From Anaerosporomusa subterranea (GTDB lineage Bacteria; Bacillota; Negativicutes; Sporomusales; Acetonemataceae): a DNA stretch of 64,000 nucleotides. The translations under genes were made by a program, and so were the position numbers. The notes beneath the pieces are model-generated. The model made no database searches. It was not told the DNA's origin and saw only the letters and a program-made list of their open reading frames with translations. Where the stretch lies: contig NZ_LSGP01000025.1 of the NCBI RefSeq assembly GCF_001611555.1, forward strand, positions 310,001 through 374,000, written 5' to 3'. Shown here one piece after another: positions 1 through 8,117 of the stretch (positions are counted from its first letter, which is position 1; every line of letters begins with the position of its first letter).

Positions 1-217
1 GCAAATCCGGCCGGCATCGTTTGCAAGGGCGTAATCGATGAGCATAGGCTTGTGCGATAGTATCAAAAAATACAACATTCGCTTTTAGCGGTTGCTTCGA
101 TTTGCATGACGGTCGACAAAAAATTCCTGTTGTTTTCACGCCGTAAAAAAACACGCCATCATAGGAAGGGTCGTTATGAATGACCGCGTTCCACTTTTCC
201 TGATTAGTCAGTGCCAT
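1..217 (-). CDS. Ada-type zinc-binding N-terminal domain protein (partial, runs off the window)
   Basis: The visible 72 residues are the N-terminal part of an Ada/AdaA protein, the domain that repairs methyl phosphotriesters by moving the methyl group to a cysteine. Four zinc-ligand cysteines are present as FCRPSC (C34, C38) and RPCKRC (C65, C68), with the family's FFYGVKTTG lead-in. The ATG at 217 follows a purine-rich AAGGGGG site. The rest of the gene, probably an AraC-type DNA-binding domain, lies outside the window. It is divergent from an AlkD-like gene and close to AlkA- and Ogt-like genes, which supports an adaptive response role. Domain identity is confident; full architecture is unknown. 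Confidence 0.85.
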   Translation of the reverse strand, partial: MALTNQEKWNAVIHNDPSYDGVFFYGVKTTGIFCRPSCKSKQPLKANVVFFDTIAQAYAHRLRPCKRCRPDL

Positions 218-385
218 ACGCCCCCTTCTCAATGCCATTGAACGCCTACATTGTCATATTCACATTGTACCAAAGCGTTTTGCGGTTGTCTTTCGGTATT
301 TCATGTTGTAATTTTTATCACTTTAATTGGCTAATACCACTATGATAAAATAAAAGTAATATTGAAGCAAAATACGGAGGATTTA

Positions 386-1069
386 ATGGACGAGACGGTA
401 AGAGAACGCATTCTCGAACTTGTGGATGAGGAATATCGACAATTTCACAGTAGTTTACTGCCAGGAACAAACAATATTTTAGGCGTGCGACTGCCGCTGT
501 TGCGGGAGCTTGCCAAGGAACTGGCCAAAGGTGATTGGCGCGGTTATCTAGCGATGGCCCAGGATGAGTATTATGAAGAAGTTATGCTGCAAGGACTGGT
601 CATCGGCTACGCAAAGGCTGATATAGACGAGATACTTGCCTATGTCGCCGCTTTTGTTCCGAAGATTAACAACTGGGGAGTGTGCGACAGCTTTTGTAGC
701 AGCTTGAAAATCACGAAACAACATAGGATGCGGGTTTGGGAATTTATCCAGCCTTATCTGCTGTCGGAAAAAGAATTTGAATTACGATTCGGTATCGTAA
801 TGATGCTGGATTTTTACATGGAAGGCGAGTACATTGACCAGGTGCTGACCCTTCTGGATGGTGCGAAGCATGAAGGCTATTACGTTAAAATGGCGGTAGC
901 CTGGGCGATTTCTATCTGTTTTATTAACTATCCGGAGAAAACCATGGCATATTTACAGAATAATACACTAGATGATTTTACCTATAATAAAGCACTGCAA
1001 AAAATCACAGAATCCTTTCGCGTAGACAAAGAAACGAAAGCGCTGATTCGCAGTATGAAACGCAAGTAA
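386..1069 (+). CDS. AlkD-like DNA alkylation repair glycosylase
   Basis: This 227-residue protein matches the DNA_alkylation/AlkD family, built of HEAT-like helical repeats, which removes positively charged alkylated bases such as 3- and 7-methylpurines. The family motif around the active-site Trp and Asp is visible as NNWGVCD (W97, D101). The ATG at 386 is preferred over an upstream in-frame TTG at 362 because CGGAGG lies just upstream of it. The gene is divergent from the Ada-type gene and converges on the alkA-ogt pair, so four alkylation repair functions sit within 2.4 kb. Substrate specificity is inferred from the family. Confidence 0.88.
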   Translation: MDETVRERILELVDEEYRQFHSSLLPGTNNILGVRLPLLRELAKELAKGDWRGYLAMAQDEYYEEVMLQGLVIGYAKADIDEILAYVAAFVPKINNWGVCDSFCSSLKITKQHRMRVWEFIQPYLLSEKEFELRFGIVMMLDFYMEGEYIDQVLTLLDGAKHEGYYVKMAVAWAISICFINYPEKTMAYLQNNTLDDFTYNKALQKITESFRVDKETKALIRSMKRK

Positions 1070-1272
1070 CGCAAAATAACCAAGCGACTAGAAAAACCGC
1101 GGCCCTTTGAGAAAGTACGGGTTCCGATAGCACAAACTCCACAAGCGGCACTAGCACCACTATGGATGACTAACATTCTTTTTGTAGAAGACTCTGCCGC
1201 TAAATAGCTAGTGATCCTTACGTTGCAAGGTCTCACCGCTTCAAAAAACCTATAAATTCTGGTAGCTTTATA

Positions 1273-1309
1273 AAAGAAGACTTGCTCATCATCTGAGCAA
1301 GTCTTCTTT
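1273..1309. terminator. bidirectional intrinsic terminator
   Basis: A perfect 16-bp inverted repeat (1273-1288 with 1294-1309, 5-nt loop) with A-rich and T-rich flanks lies between the convergent alkD-like and alkA-like genes and can stop transcription from both sides. Confidence 0.85.
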
Positions 1310-1342
1310 ATGGAAACTTATCACGTAAATGGCCAATAGTTA

Positions 1343-1963
1343 TCATCTGTCAACAGATAGTTGCCAAAGATAAAGCGAAGCAACAGATCCATACGGCGAA
1401 TACCGCTTTTTATATTGTGCAAACTGCTGTTTGCTAATCCCTGTGAGACCGTACAGGTTTATCATGCCCCGCCGAATAGCGAGATCTCCCCAGCTAACAA
1501 CGTTAGGGCGCTCTAGCGAATTCAGCAGCAGCATTTCCGCTGTCCAGACACCAATACCACGAAGTGTCGAGAGACGCTTAATCACTGTGTCGTCTGGCAG
1601 CTCATACAGTTCCGCCAGGTTAATTTCACCCCGTGTCACGGTTTCGCCAATACTCTTGATATAACCCGCTTTGCGGGTGGTCATGCCACACTGTTGGATT
1701 GCCTCTACTGTCGCGGTTGCCATGGCTTGTGGCGTAATGTCAGCAAAACGCTCCTGCATTCTGCACCAAATCGTATGTGCCGCCTTGACAGAAATCTGCT
1801 GCCCAACCATTGAGTGGACAAGAGCAGTAAACAGGTCGGGAATGACCTCACGCTCGACTCTTCCCATTCGCTCGATGGCAGCCCCGAGTGTTTGATCCAC
1901 GTTTGTTAAGTAATCTATTTCCGTTTGGCCATATTCGAACAATTTTGTGGTAACAGTTTGCAT
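1343..1963 (-). CDS. DNA-3-methyladenine glycosylase II (AlkA-like, HhH-GPD family)
   Basis: The 206-residue product is a helix-hairpin-helix GPD glycosylase that excises alkylated bases. The hairpin motif LRGIGVWTAEMLL (about residues 134-146) and the catalytic aspartate in SWGD (D160) are both visible, and QQISVKAA lies at the usual place in the first helical domain. It has no N-terminal AlkA domain, so it is a short AlkA/MAG2-type enzyme. Its ATG lies one base after the ogt stop codon, so the two are co-transcribed and probably translationally coupled. No iron-sulfur cysteine cluster is present, which argues against an endonuclease III type. Confidence 0.9.
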   Translation of the reverse strand: MQTVTTKLFEYGQTEIDYLTNVDQTLGAAIERMGRVEREVIPDLFTALVHSMVGQQISVKAAHTIWCRMQERFADITPQAMATATVEAIQQCGMTTRKAGYIKSIGETVTRGEINLAELYELPDDTVIKRLSTLRGIGVWTAEMLLLNSLERPNVVSWGDLAIRRGMINLYGLTGISKQQFAQYKKRYSPYGSVASLYLWQLSVDR

Positions 1964-1964
1964 G

Positions 1965-2423
1965 CTATCTTTCCAGATTCAACAGATATTGCTTGGCTTC
2001 CAGTCCGCCTGCATAGCCAATCAGCTTTCCGTTGGCGCCGACGACACGGTGACAGGGGATAAAGATCAAAATCGGATTTCTGTTGTTAGCCAGGCCGACT
2101 GCGCGGGCAGCCTTTGGCTGACCAATACTCTTGGCGATTTCTCCGTAGCTGCGGGTTTCGCCGCAGGGGATTTGTTGCAAAGCCTGCCAAACACGCTGTT
2201 GAAATTCTGTACCGTCAGGGGCGAGCAGAAGATCAAATGATTTCCGGTTTCCTGCCAGATAGTCTTTAAGCTGCCGACCTGCTTCTTTGAGTAAAGCCGT
2301 TTCCTTTATAGTAGCATCCTGCGGAGCGGTTTCTCTGTTGAAATATAAATGTGTAATCGCAGTTCCGTTCTCCACAATGCCGATTTCGCCGATAGACGTT
2401 TGATAGATATATGCGTTTTTCAT
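1965..2423 (-). CDS. ogt: methylated-DNA--protein-cysteine methyltransferase
   Basis: The 152-residue protein transfers the methyl group of O6-methylguanine to its own cysteine. The active-site motif IPCHRV is present with C124 as acceptor, preceded by the DNA-binding region (RSYGEIAKSIG, residues 91-101) and the RAVG segment that carries the arginine finger. The length is normal for a stand-alone Ogt/AdaB. The ATG at 2423 has GGAGG upstream. It leads the two-gene operon with the AlkA-like glycosylase. With the separate Ada N-terminal protein it resembles the split AdaA/AdaB arrangement known from Bacillus. Confidence 0.95.
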   Translation of the reverse strand: MKNAYIYQTSIGEIGIVENGTAITHLYFNRETAPQDATIKETALLKEAGRQLKDYLAGNRKSFDLLLAPDGTEFQQRVWQALQQIPCGETRSYGEIAKSIGQPKAARAVGLANNRNPILIFIPCHRVVGANGKLIGYAGGLEAKQYLLNLER

Positions 2424-2722
2424 TACTCTTGCCTCCGATTGTACCTGTTGCTATATGTCTATCATACGAGAACGGCATCTGTTTGTCTTTCGGAATATCA
2501 CTTTTCAATTCAGCTAAGGCTCTAGATATGTAAGAAAATGCGCTGATACGAACATATGAAAAGTACGATGAACACCAGCGGCACTAGCGATGCACGAGCG
2601 CCACAAAAGTGCCGTTTATTATCGTTTAGTTGCGTTCGTGTCGTCTCGTGGCATTCGTGTTCCGTTCCTTACGCTACAAGGCTTTGTTTTCGCGGCTGAC
2701 CCTTTCCCTTTGCCGTTCAAAT
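2424..2722. other. intergenic region, no gene seen
   Basis: The 299 bases between ogt and the SNF2 gene hold no credible ORF. A short segment (around 2577-2690) contains a CGGCACT/AGTGCCG inverted pair and a CCTTACGCTACAAGG stretch that resembles CCTTACGTTGCAAGG at about 1213, possibly traces of a dispersed repeat. The ogt promoter should lie in its first part. Confidence 0.4.
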
Positions 2723-5700
2723 CTATTGGCGAAACAGTTCCCTGATCTCATCTTCACTCATTTTGGTTAAAAAATTCTCTCCAGGCTTAATCAGAGCGTC
2801 AATCATTTCTTTCTTTTTCTGCTGCAAGGTATAAATCTTATCTTCAATCGTGTTTCTGGTGATTAGTTTGTAAACTTGAACCGAGTTCTTCTGCCCAATC
2901 CGGTAGGCTCGGTCTGTTGCCTGATCTTCCACTGCCGGGTTCCACCACGGGTCAAAGTGAATGACCATATCGGCACCAGTAAGATTTAGACCTGTCCCGC
3001 CCGCCTTTAACGAGATCAGAAAAACAGCTTTTTCACCAGAGTTAAACGAGTTAACCAGCCGAATTCGCTCCTCCGCTTTGGTTGACCCATCTAGATAATG
3101 GTAAGAGATCTGCATTGCGTCTAAATCCTGTTGAATCATACCCAACATACTGGTGAACTGAGAAAATAGCAAAACTCTGTGACCGCCATCAATTGCGTCT
3201 TGTAGTATTTCCTGCAGCATTTCCAATTTACCGCTGCCGCCCTGGTAGTTCTCTAGGAAAAGTGAAGGATGGCAGCAGATTTGCCGCAATCGGGTTAAGA
3301 GAGATAGTATCTTGATCTGACTCTTGGCAAACCCATTGGCGACCATCTCCTGCTCAAATTCGGCCTGCGCCTGCAACAGCCACGCACCGTATAACTTAGC
3401 TTGCTCATCAGTCATTTCGCAGGTCATTTTGCTTTCAATCTTTTCCGGCAGCTCTTTCAAGACCGTTTTTTTCATGCGCCGCAAAATGAAGGGTTTAATA
3501 TGCCGATTTAGTTCCTGCAGAGCTGTTTGATCGCCATTTTTGACAATGGGGGTTTCAAACCTGCTGGTGAATTGTTTATGTGTGCGCAAGTAGCCAGGCA
3601 TGATGAAGTCAAAGATTGACCACAATTCTGTCAACGTATTTTCGATAGGAGTTCCGGTGAGAGCAAAATAACTGCTTGCCTTGAGCTGCTTTACCGACTT
3701 GGCGTTCATGGTATTGGGATTCTTGACATTTTGCGCTTCATCCAAAAAACAATACTTGAAAGTGAATTCTTCATACAGCTCGATGTCCCGTTTGATCAGG
3801 CCGTAGGAGGTCACGACCAGATCTGCCTGGCCGATATCCTGAAGACGCTCCTGCCGTTCGGCCTGCTGACCGGATATCACGATGACCTTAAGGTCAGGAG
3901 TAAATTTTGCAGCTTCTTCCTGCCAGTTATAGATGAGCGAGGTTGGCGCGATAACTAGCGAGGGAGCTGGCTTCTCCGCTTTGTCGAGCAGAATAAACGT
4001 GAGAACCTGCAAAGTTTTCCCTAAGCCCATATCGTCAGCCAATATTCCGCCAAACCCATAGTTGGCAAGTGACTTCAGCCATTTGAAACCAGTCTTCTGG
4101 TACTCTCTCAGTTTTCCCTTTATGCCTTTAGGGACAGTATACTCGATGTCCTGCGGTTCCCGGATGTCTTGCACCATGCGTTTAAACGCGCTGTTGCGCT
4201 CGATCGAAAAGTCCGTGTTTTCCCGGGCTACACTATCGAGATACATGGCGCGGTATTTGGGCAAGGCAATGACAGGTTTTTCAATATCAGCGGTACGCAG
4301 GCCAAGCTGTTGGATAAGATTGGCTGCCGTCTGAAAGTCAGGCGAATCAAGCGGAATAAACGAGCCATCCCGTAATCTATGATAGCGTTTTTTCAATTTA
4401 TAGGCAGAAAGCAGCTCGATCAAGTCTTTGGGTGAGACATCTCCATAGTGAAGCGAAAGCTCCAGCATGTCGCGGTCTGTATTCAGCCGCACGCCGGCAG
4501 TGATTTTCTCCATTTGTTTAATGTTGACCGGTTTAAACTCATCAGTGTGATAAACTTCTGCAATATCCCGCAATTCTGGCAAGGTCTGCTGCAAAAAATT
4601 ATAGGTTTCCATCTCGTCTGACTGTACCAGCTTGCCAGCTGCAGCGGTAAAGCCGTGCTTACGAAACAAGCCCAACAATTGACTTTCTTCTGCTGTCGAG
4701 CGCAGCAACCACTTATCCTGAAGGCTTGGCTCTGCCGTCGTGGGGTCAGCGGGATTGAGAATGATTTTGCCATATTGCAACTCGATGCGAGCGCTCATGC
4801 CGTCACCATATTTGTCAAGAAAAACTCGTTTTTCTAAAGGTTCGCGGAAAAAGCGGTTGTTAATTGAGTCATCCATGTGAACTGTGCCAATGGTTTCTAA
4901 CGCAGGCAGCATAGCATCAATAAAATCAGATACCAACGTCGCCGGAATGTATGCTTCCGGCTTTCGATTGTCGCTGAAGCAGTTCAGTAATGGCTTAATT
5001 TGCTTGGCAAACGCATCATCAACCTGGTAGATGCTCTGTCGATGGTATAGGTAATGAAAGTCCTTATCGAGACCATAGAAGACATCGTCTGCCAGATTCA
5101 TTGATAGCTTCAGACCGCCGCTGATTGCGTTAACAGACAGATTGACTGGCGGCCTCTCAGCACGTATCTGCACGTCTCCTACAGACTGTTGATTAATCTG
5201 TGCAGCAAATGAACGGTCCTTCATTACCGCAAAAAATCGCAACAAATTCGTATTAGTTAGCTTGAACCGGCGCGGGTCAGAAAACGCTGAGCCGGCAGAG
5301 GCGCTATAGCTCCATCTGGATCGGTCTTTTTCCTCCGTATATGCCTGAGAAAGCATATCAAGTAAGGCTTTTGACGAGTCTGTGAAAACTGCCTTACTGG
5401 GTTGCAAGCTAAAAGCTTTGCCATAGTTCAGTTCCTGATTATTTGCCAGCGCCTCTAGTAGTCGCGGAATATCCTTTACAACATACATCCGTTCCGTCCC
5501 AATCATGAACTCCAGCCAGCTTGTTTTACCGCCAGACATGATCGAAAAAGCAAAAATTGGTATGAGGTTGACTGTCTCTGGCTGAACTGGCGCCGCCACA
5601 TCGGTTAAGTTACTTCGGTAAAAAGCCAGCAGCTTCCGGGTGGCGAGCGTCAACGGCAACGTGTCATCGATTAGTTCAGTGCCAAAATACGTTTTCCAGT

Positions 5701-5983
5701 CTTTCTGGATTTTCATCAGCACGGCGACAACATGCTTACAGGCACCTTGATATTTCTGAAATGCCGGACAGTCACATTCGTAGTCCCGCAAGCTATGCTG
5801 TTGGTCAAAATTGACAGATACTGAATAAAAGTTCCAGCCAGTCACCCGGGCTGTAAAACGATTATCTTCTTCGGAAAAGCGTAGCGACCGTACTGCGCCA
5901 TCCAGATAGTATTCGCGGCCTTTAGCATATGAGGCGCCTGCTGCTTCTGATCTAATTATTCCGTCTGTCAACATTGCTGCCAT
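2723..5983 (-). CDS. SWIM zinc-finger SNF2-family DNA-dependent ATPase
   Basis: This 1086-residue protein joins an N-terminal SWIM zinc finger (C70, C72, C82, H84, spacing CxC-x9-CxH) to a large middle region and a C-terminal SNF2/DEAD superfamily 2 motor. Walker A reads DDMGLGKT near residue 645 and the Walker B box is DEAQ near 746; the C-terminal helicase lobe contains the DRAYRIGQ motif typical of SNF2/RapA-like enzymes. Bacterial SWIM-SNF2 proteins are thought to remodel protein-DNA complexes, but the substrate is unknown. Two start codons three codons apart are possible; AGGAAGAGGA precedes both. It appears to be transcribed alone. Confidence 0.92.
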   Translation of the reverse strand: MAAMLTDGIIRSEAAGASYAKGREYYLDGAVRSLRFSEEDNRFTARVTGWNFYSVSVNFDQQHSLRDYECDCPAFQKYQGACKHVVAVLMKIQKDWKTYFGTELIDDTLPLTLATRKLLAFYRSNLTDVAAPVQPETVNLIPIFAFSIMSGGKTSWLEFMIGTERMYVVKDIPRLLEALANNQELNYGKAFSLQPSKAVFTDSSKALLDMLSQAYTEEKDRSRWSYSASAGSAFSDPRRFKLTNTNLLRFFAVMKDRSFAAQINQQSVGDVQIRAERPPVNLSVNAISGGLKLSMNLADDVFYGLDKDFHYLYHRQSIYQVDDAFAKQIKPLLNCFSDNRKPEAYIPATLVSDFIDAMLPALETIGTVHMDDSINNRFFREPLEKRVFLDKYGDGMSARIELQYGKIILNPADPTTAEPSLQDKWLLRSTAEESQLLGLFRKHGFTAAAGKLVQSDEMETYNFLQQTLPELRDIAEVYHTDEFKPVNIKQMEKITAGVRLNTDRDMLELSLHYGDVSPKDLIELLSAYKLKKRYHRLRDGSFIPLDSPDFQTAANLIQQLGLRTADIEKPVIALPKYRAMYLDSVARENTDFSIERNSAFKRMVQDIREPQDIEYTVPKGIKGKLREYQKTGFKWLKSLANYGFGGILADDMGLGKTLQVLTFILLDKAEKPAPSLVIAPTSLIYNWQEEAAKFTPDLKVIVISGQQAERQERLQDIGQADLVVTSYGLIKRDIELYEEFTFKYCFLDEAQNVKNPNTMNAKSVKQLKASSYFALTGTPIENTLTELWSIFDFIMPGYLRTHKQFTSRFETPIVKNGDQTALQELNRHIKPFILRRMKKTVLKELPEKIESKMTCEMTDEQAKLYGAWLLQAQAEFEQEMVANGFAKSQIKILSLLTRLRQICCHPSLFLENYQGGSGKLEMLQEILQDAIDGGHRVLLFSQFTSMLGMIQQDLDAMQISYHYLDGSTKAEERIRLVNSFNSGEKAVFLISLKAGGTGLNLTGADMVIHFDPWWNPAVEDQATDRAYRIGQKNSVQVYKLITRNTIEDKIYTLQQKKKEMIDALIKPGENFLTKMSEDEIRELFRQ

Positions 5984-6011
5984 TCCTCTTCCTTGCTGTT
6001 CTGCCTATATC

Positions 6012-6039
6012 CTTAAAAAAGGTGGGGATACTCCCCACC
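6012..6039 (-). terminator. intrinsic terminator of the ferritin-like gene
   Basis: An 8-bp perfect stem (6021-6028 with 6032-6039, 3-nt loop) is followed on the minus strand by six T residues, as expected for termination after the ferritin-like gene. Confidence 0.85.
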
Positions 6040-6103
6040 TGATCAGTACTCGGTTTAGTTAGTATCGACTAAATTAGTTGCAAACATGACACTAGTGAAA
6101 ACT

Positions 6104-6601
6104 TTAATAGGCATCCTGATGATTAAACTCTGCTGCCTCTACCCAGTCATTCACATGGTTCAACATTTCAATAATATTGCCAATGACTTCAGCATGTTTT
6201 TTTTCTTCATGGAGAAGCTTTTCGCAAATTACTATTTCCGCTTGCTGCTGGGAACTTTCTTTTAGTTTCTTGTAGAGTTCCACACTCTCCTGCTCTTTTA
6301 CCAACGCTGCCCGATATACATCAATTTGTTCGTCTTTTAGTTTTGCAATAAATGCTTGCTTATCTCCGACAAATTCTTGATTAGCAAAAACATTTTCTAG
6401 TTTACGTAAGGAAGGGTCAGACTCAATATATTGAAATGTCTGCCGTTGAGCTAGCTGAATGATTTTATAGTGACGTTGCTCATCATCAGCAAGAGCTTCT
6501 AAAACTGTTTTTAGATCAGCATCGTTCACAGTTGCAGCAAGATTTCGATAAAACGCTTCACCATCTAGCTCCATTTTTAAGGCGTAATCAAAAATATTCA
6601 T
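6104..6601 (-). CDS. ferritin-like diiron domain protein (rubrerythrin family)
   Basis: A 165-residue, all-helical ferritin-like protein of the rubrerythrin group (COG1633 type). The diiron ligand motifs are visible as E15 with EQRH (E41, H44) in the first half and EEKKH in the second. There is no C-terminal rubredoxin domain, so it is an erythrin-only form. Such proteins in anaerobes are linked to peroxide handling or iron storage; the exact activity cannot be read from the sequence. It has its own terminator and is likely a single-gene unit, although the PHP gene lies 55 bp upstream on the same strand. Confidence 0.85.
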   Translation of the reverse strand: MNIFDYALKMELDGEAFYRNLAATVNDADLKTVLEALADDEQRHYKIIQLAQRQTFQYIESDPSLRKLENVFANQEFVGDKQAFIAKLKDEQIDVYRAALVKEQESVELYKKLKESSQQQAEIVICEKLLHEEKKHAEVIGNIIEMLNHVNDWVEAAEFNHQDAY

Positions 6602-6656
6602 CGTGAACCTCCTATTTTTATTACCAACTCTATTGTAAGGCCATTTGGCCTTAAGT

Positions 6657-7562
6657 TCAATAAATACCGTTTATTCTACAATTTGCTTTTTTATGTTTGA
6701 CTATCCCGTATAAATCTTTTAAGCACTCCAGTACCTCATAACTGTTGCTCTTTACCTGCCCAATATGAATATGAGGTTTAGTTTTTCCGTGAAAGTCGCT
6801 GCCACAGGTGGCTAGGACCTTATTCGCCTGGCAGAATCGATAATAATGTTCTTCCTGTTCTGTCGTGTGCCAAGTAGTAAAAGCTTCAATACCCATCAGC
6901 CCAAATCCCAAAAGATCATAGAGTAACGAATCCTCGTCATGAGTAAGAGTGGCCGCAGGATGAGCCAAGACAGGAACGCCGCCACTTTGTATGATTAGGC
7001 TAATAACATCTTGCACCCCCGGAATATAGCGAGGAGCATTATACGGCCTACCTGTTACAATCCAATCCATGCAAAACTTGATGATGTGATTTTCCTGTGA
7101 GCGATATTGATTCATCAGCTTGTTATCGTTATTACGCTGATCGAGAAACATCGCGCGACAATAACTAACCGGCATGGGCTGGGCTCCACTCTCAACCACC
7201 TTATCTTTATCTAAATAAAACCCCGCTTCGCGCAATTTGGCAATTTGAATATCAACATTTTCCTCAAGGCTCTTTTCGATTTTTTTGCACCATTTTTTTA
7301 TAGCAGGATTATTGTGATCGATAAAATAGCCCAAAACATGCAACCATTTGTCTTTATATTGAGCAGAAAATTCGCAGCCGGGAATGACTTCAATTCCATA
7401 TCTTTCACCCCAATAGAGAGCTGATTCAATGCTATTAATCGAATCATGATCCGTTATGGCAATGGCTTGAAGCTGATTCTCTTTAGCGAGTTTGACAATC
7501 TCTTGCGGTGAAAACTCGCCATCACCGCTTGCTGCAGTGTGTATATGTAAATCTACTTTCAT
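6657..7562 (-). CDS. PHP-domain metal-dependent phosphoesterase (RNase AM/YciV-like)
   Basis: The 301-residue protein has the four PHP metal-binding blocks: DLHIHTAASGDG at the N-terminus, AITDHDS, VLAHPAA near the middle and GSDFHG near the C-terminus. This fits the COG0613 group, which includes the E. coli 5'-3' exonuclease RNase AM and nucleoside 3',5'-bisphosphate phosphatases. GGGAGG lies eight bases before the ATG at 7562. No neighbour gives a pathway, so the substrate (oligoribonucleotides or pAp) is inference. Confidence 0.85.
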   Translation of the reverse strand: MKVDLHIHTAASGDGEFSPQEIVKLAKENQLQAIAITDHDSINSIESALYWGERYGIEVIPGCEFSAQYKDKWLHVLGYFIDHNNPAIKKWCKKIEKSLEENVDIQIAKLREAGFYLDKDKVVESGAQPMPVSYCRAMFLDQRNNDNKLMNQYRSQENHIIKFCMDWIVTGRPYNAPRYIPGVQDVISLIIQSGGVPVLAHPAATLTHDEDSLLYDLLGFGLMGIEAFTTWHTTEQEEHYYRFCQANKVLATCGSDFHGKTKPHIHIGQVKSNSYEVLECLKDLYGIVKHKKANCRINGIY

Positions 7563-7782
7563 TGCTTCCTCCCGTATATATTTTTCTCATCTATCTAAAA
7601 TTAGACCTGAAAAAATGCATAATCGGCACAGTTAGCCTTCTTAGAGTCAGCATATGCTACTTGCAAATTCCGCATTACGCCAAACATCTCCTGCCGCCAA
7701 TTGATATTTGTCTTCATAAGGTTGATTTTGCGGCACGTCAGGAATGCTTTACACTGAAATAGTTTCAAAAGGAGTGAGAACA

Positions 7783-8061
7783 ATGAATAGCGAAAAAAAA
7801 GGCTTGTTGATTTGCGGCGCAATAACCGGCAGAACAAAACGGACTATTGGCAAAGATAGTGAGCGTATCGTCGTAACATACCGCATTAATGACGGCAATG
7901 CTGACTTTTTTGTTGACGAATGGAGTCCCACAGCGTTCTATAGTATTGGCGAGTTGGTTTGTTTACCGGTATATGTGAAGATTTATTCACGTAATGGGAT
8001 TAGTCAACTGAACTATGTAATCAAATCTAATTCCGCCGCTATGGCAGGGGAAGAATTTTAA
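7783..8061 (+). CDS. small protein of unknown function, 92 residues
   Basis: I do not recognise this family. The ATG at 7783 is chosen because AAAGGAGTGAG lies just upstream; an upstream in-frame ATG at 7744 has no ribosome site. The product has no signal peptide or membrane segment and alternates charged and hydrophobic residues in a pattern suggesting a small beta-rich fold (VVTYRINDG, ADFFVDEWSP, LVCLPVYVKIY). It is transcribed divergently from the PHP gene and ends at a strong bidirectional terminator, so it is probably monocistronic. Compositional pattern and clean signals suggest a real gene. Confidence 0.75.
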   Translation: MNSEKKGLLICGAITGRTKRTIGKDSERIVVTYRINDGNADFFVDEWSPTAFYSIGELVCLPVYVKIYSRNGISQLNYVIKSNSAAMAGEEF

Positions 8062-8074
8062 GTGTTTACATGGA

Positions 8075-8115
8075 AAAAGGCTTCGCACCAGCACTTTTCT
8101 GGTGCGAAGCCTTTT
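8075..8115. terminator. bidirectional intrinsic terminator
   Basis: A perfect 16-bp inverted repeat (8075-8090 with 8100-8115, 9-nt loop) with A/T flanks separates the convergent 92-residue gene and the M20 peptidase gene. Confidence 0.9.
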
Positions 8116-8117
8116 CA

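Noticed and set aside
1142-2700. Shared GCGGCACTAGC and CCTTACG...CAAGG pieces in the two intergenic regions around the alkylation genes
   Set aside because: The shared words are short and the sequences between them do not align; too weak to call a repeat family.
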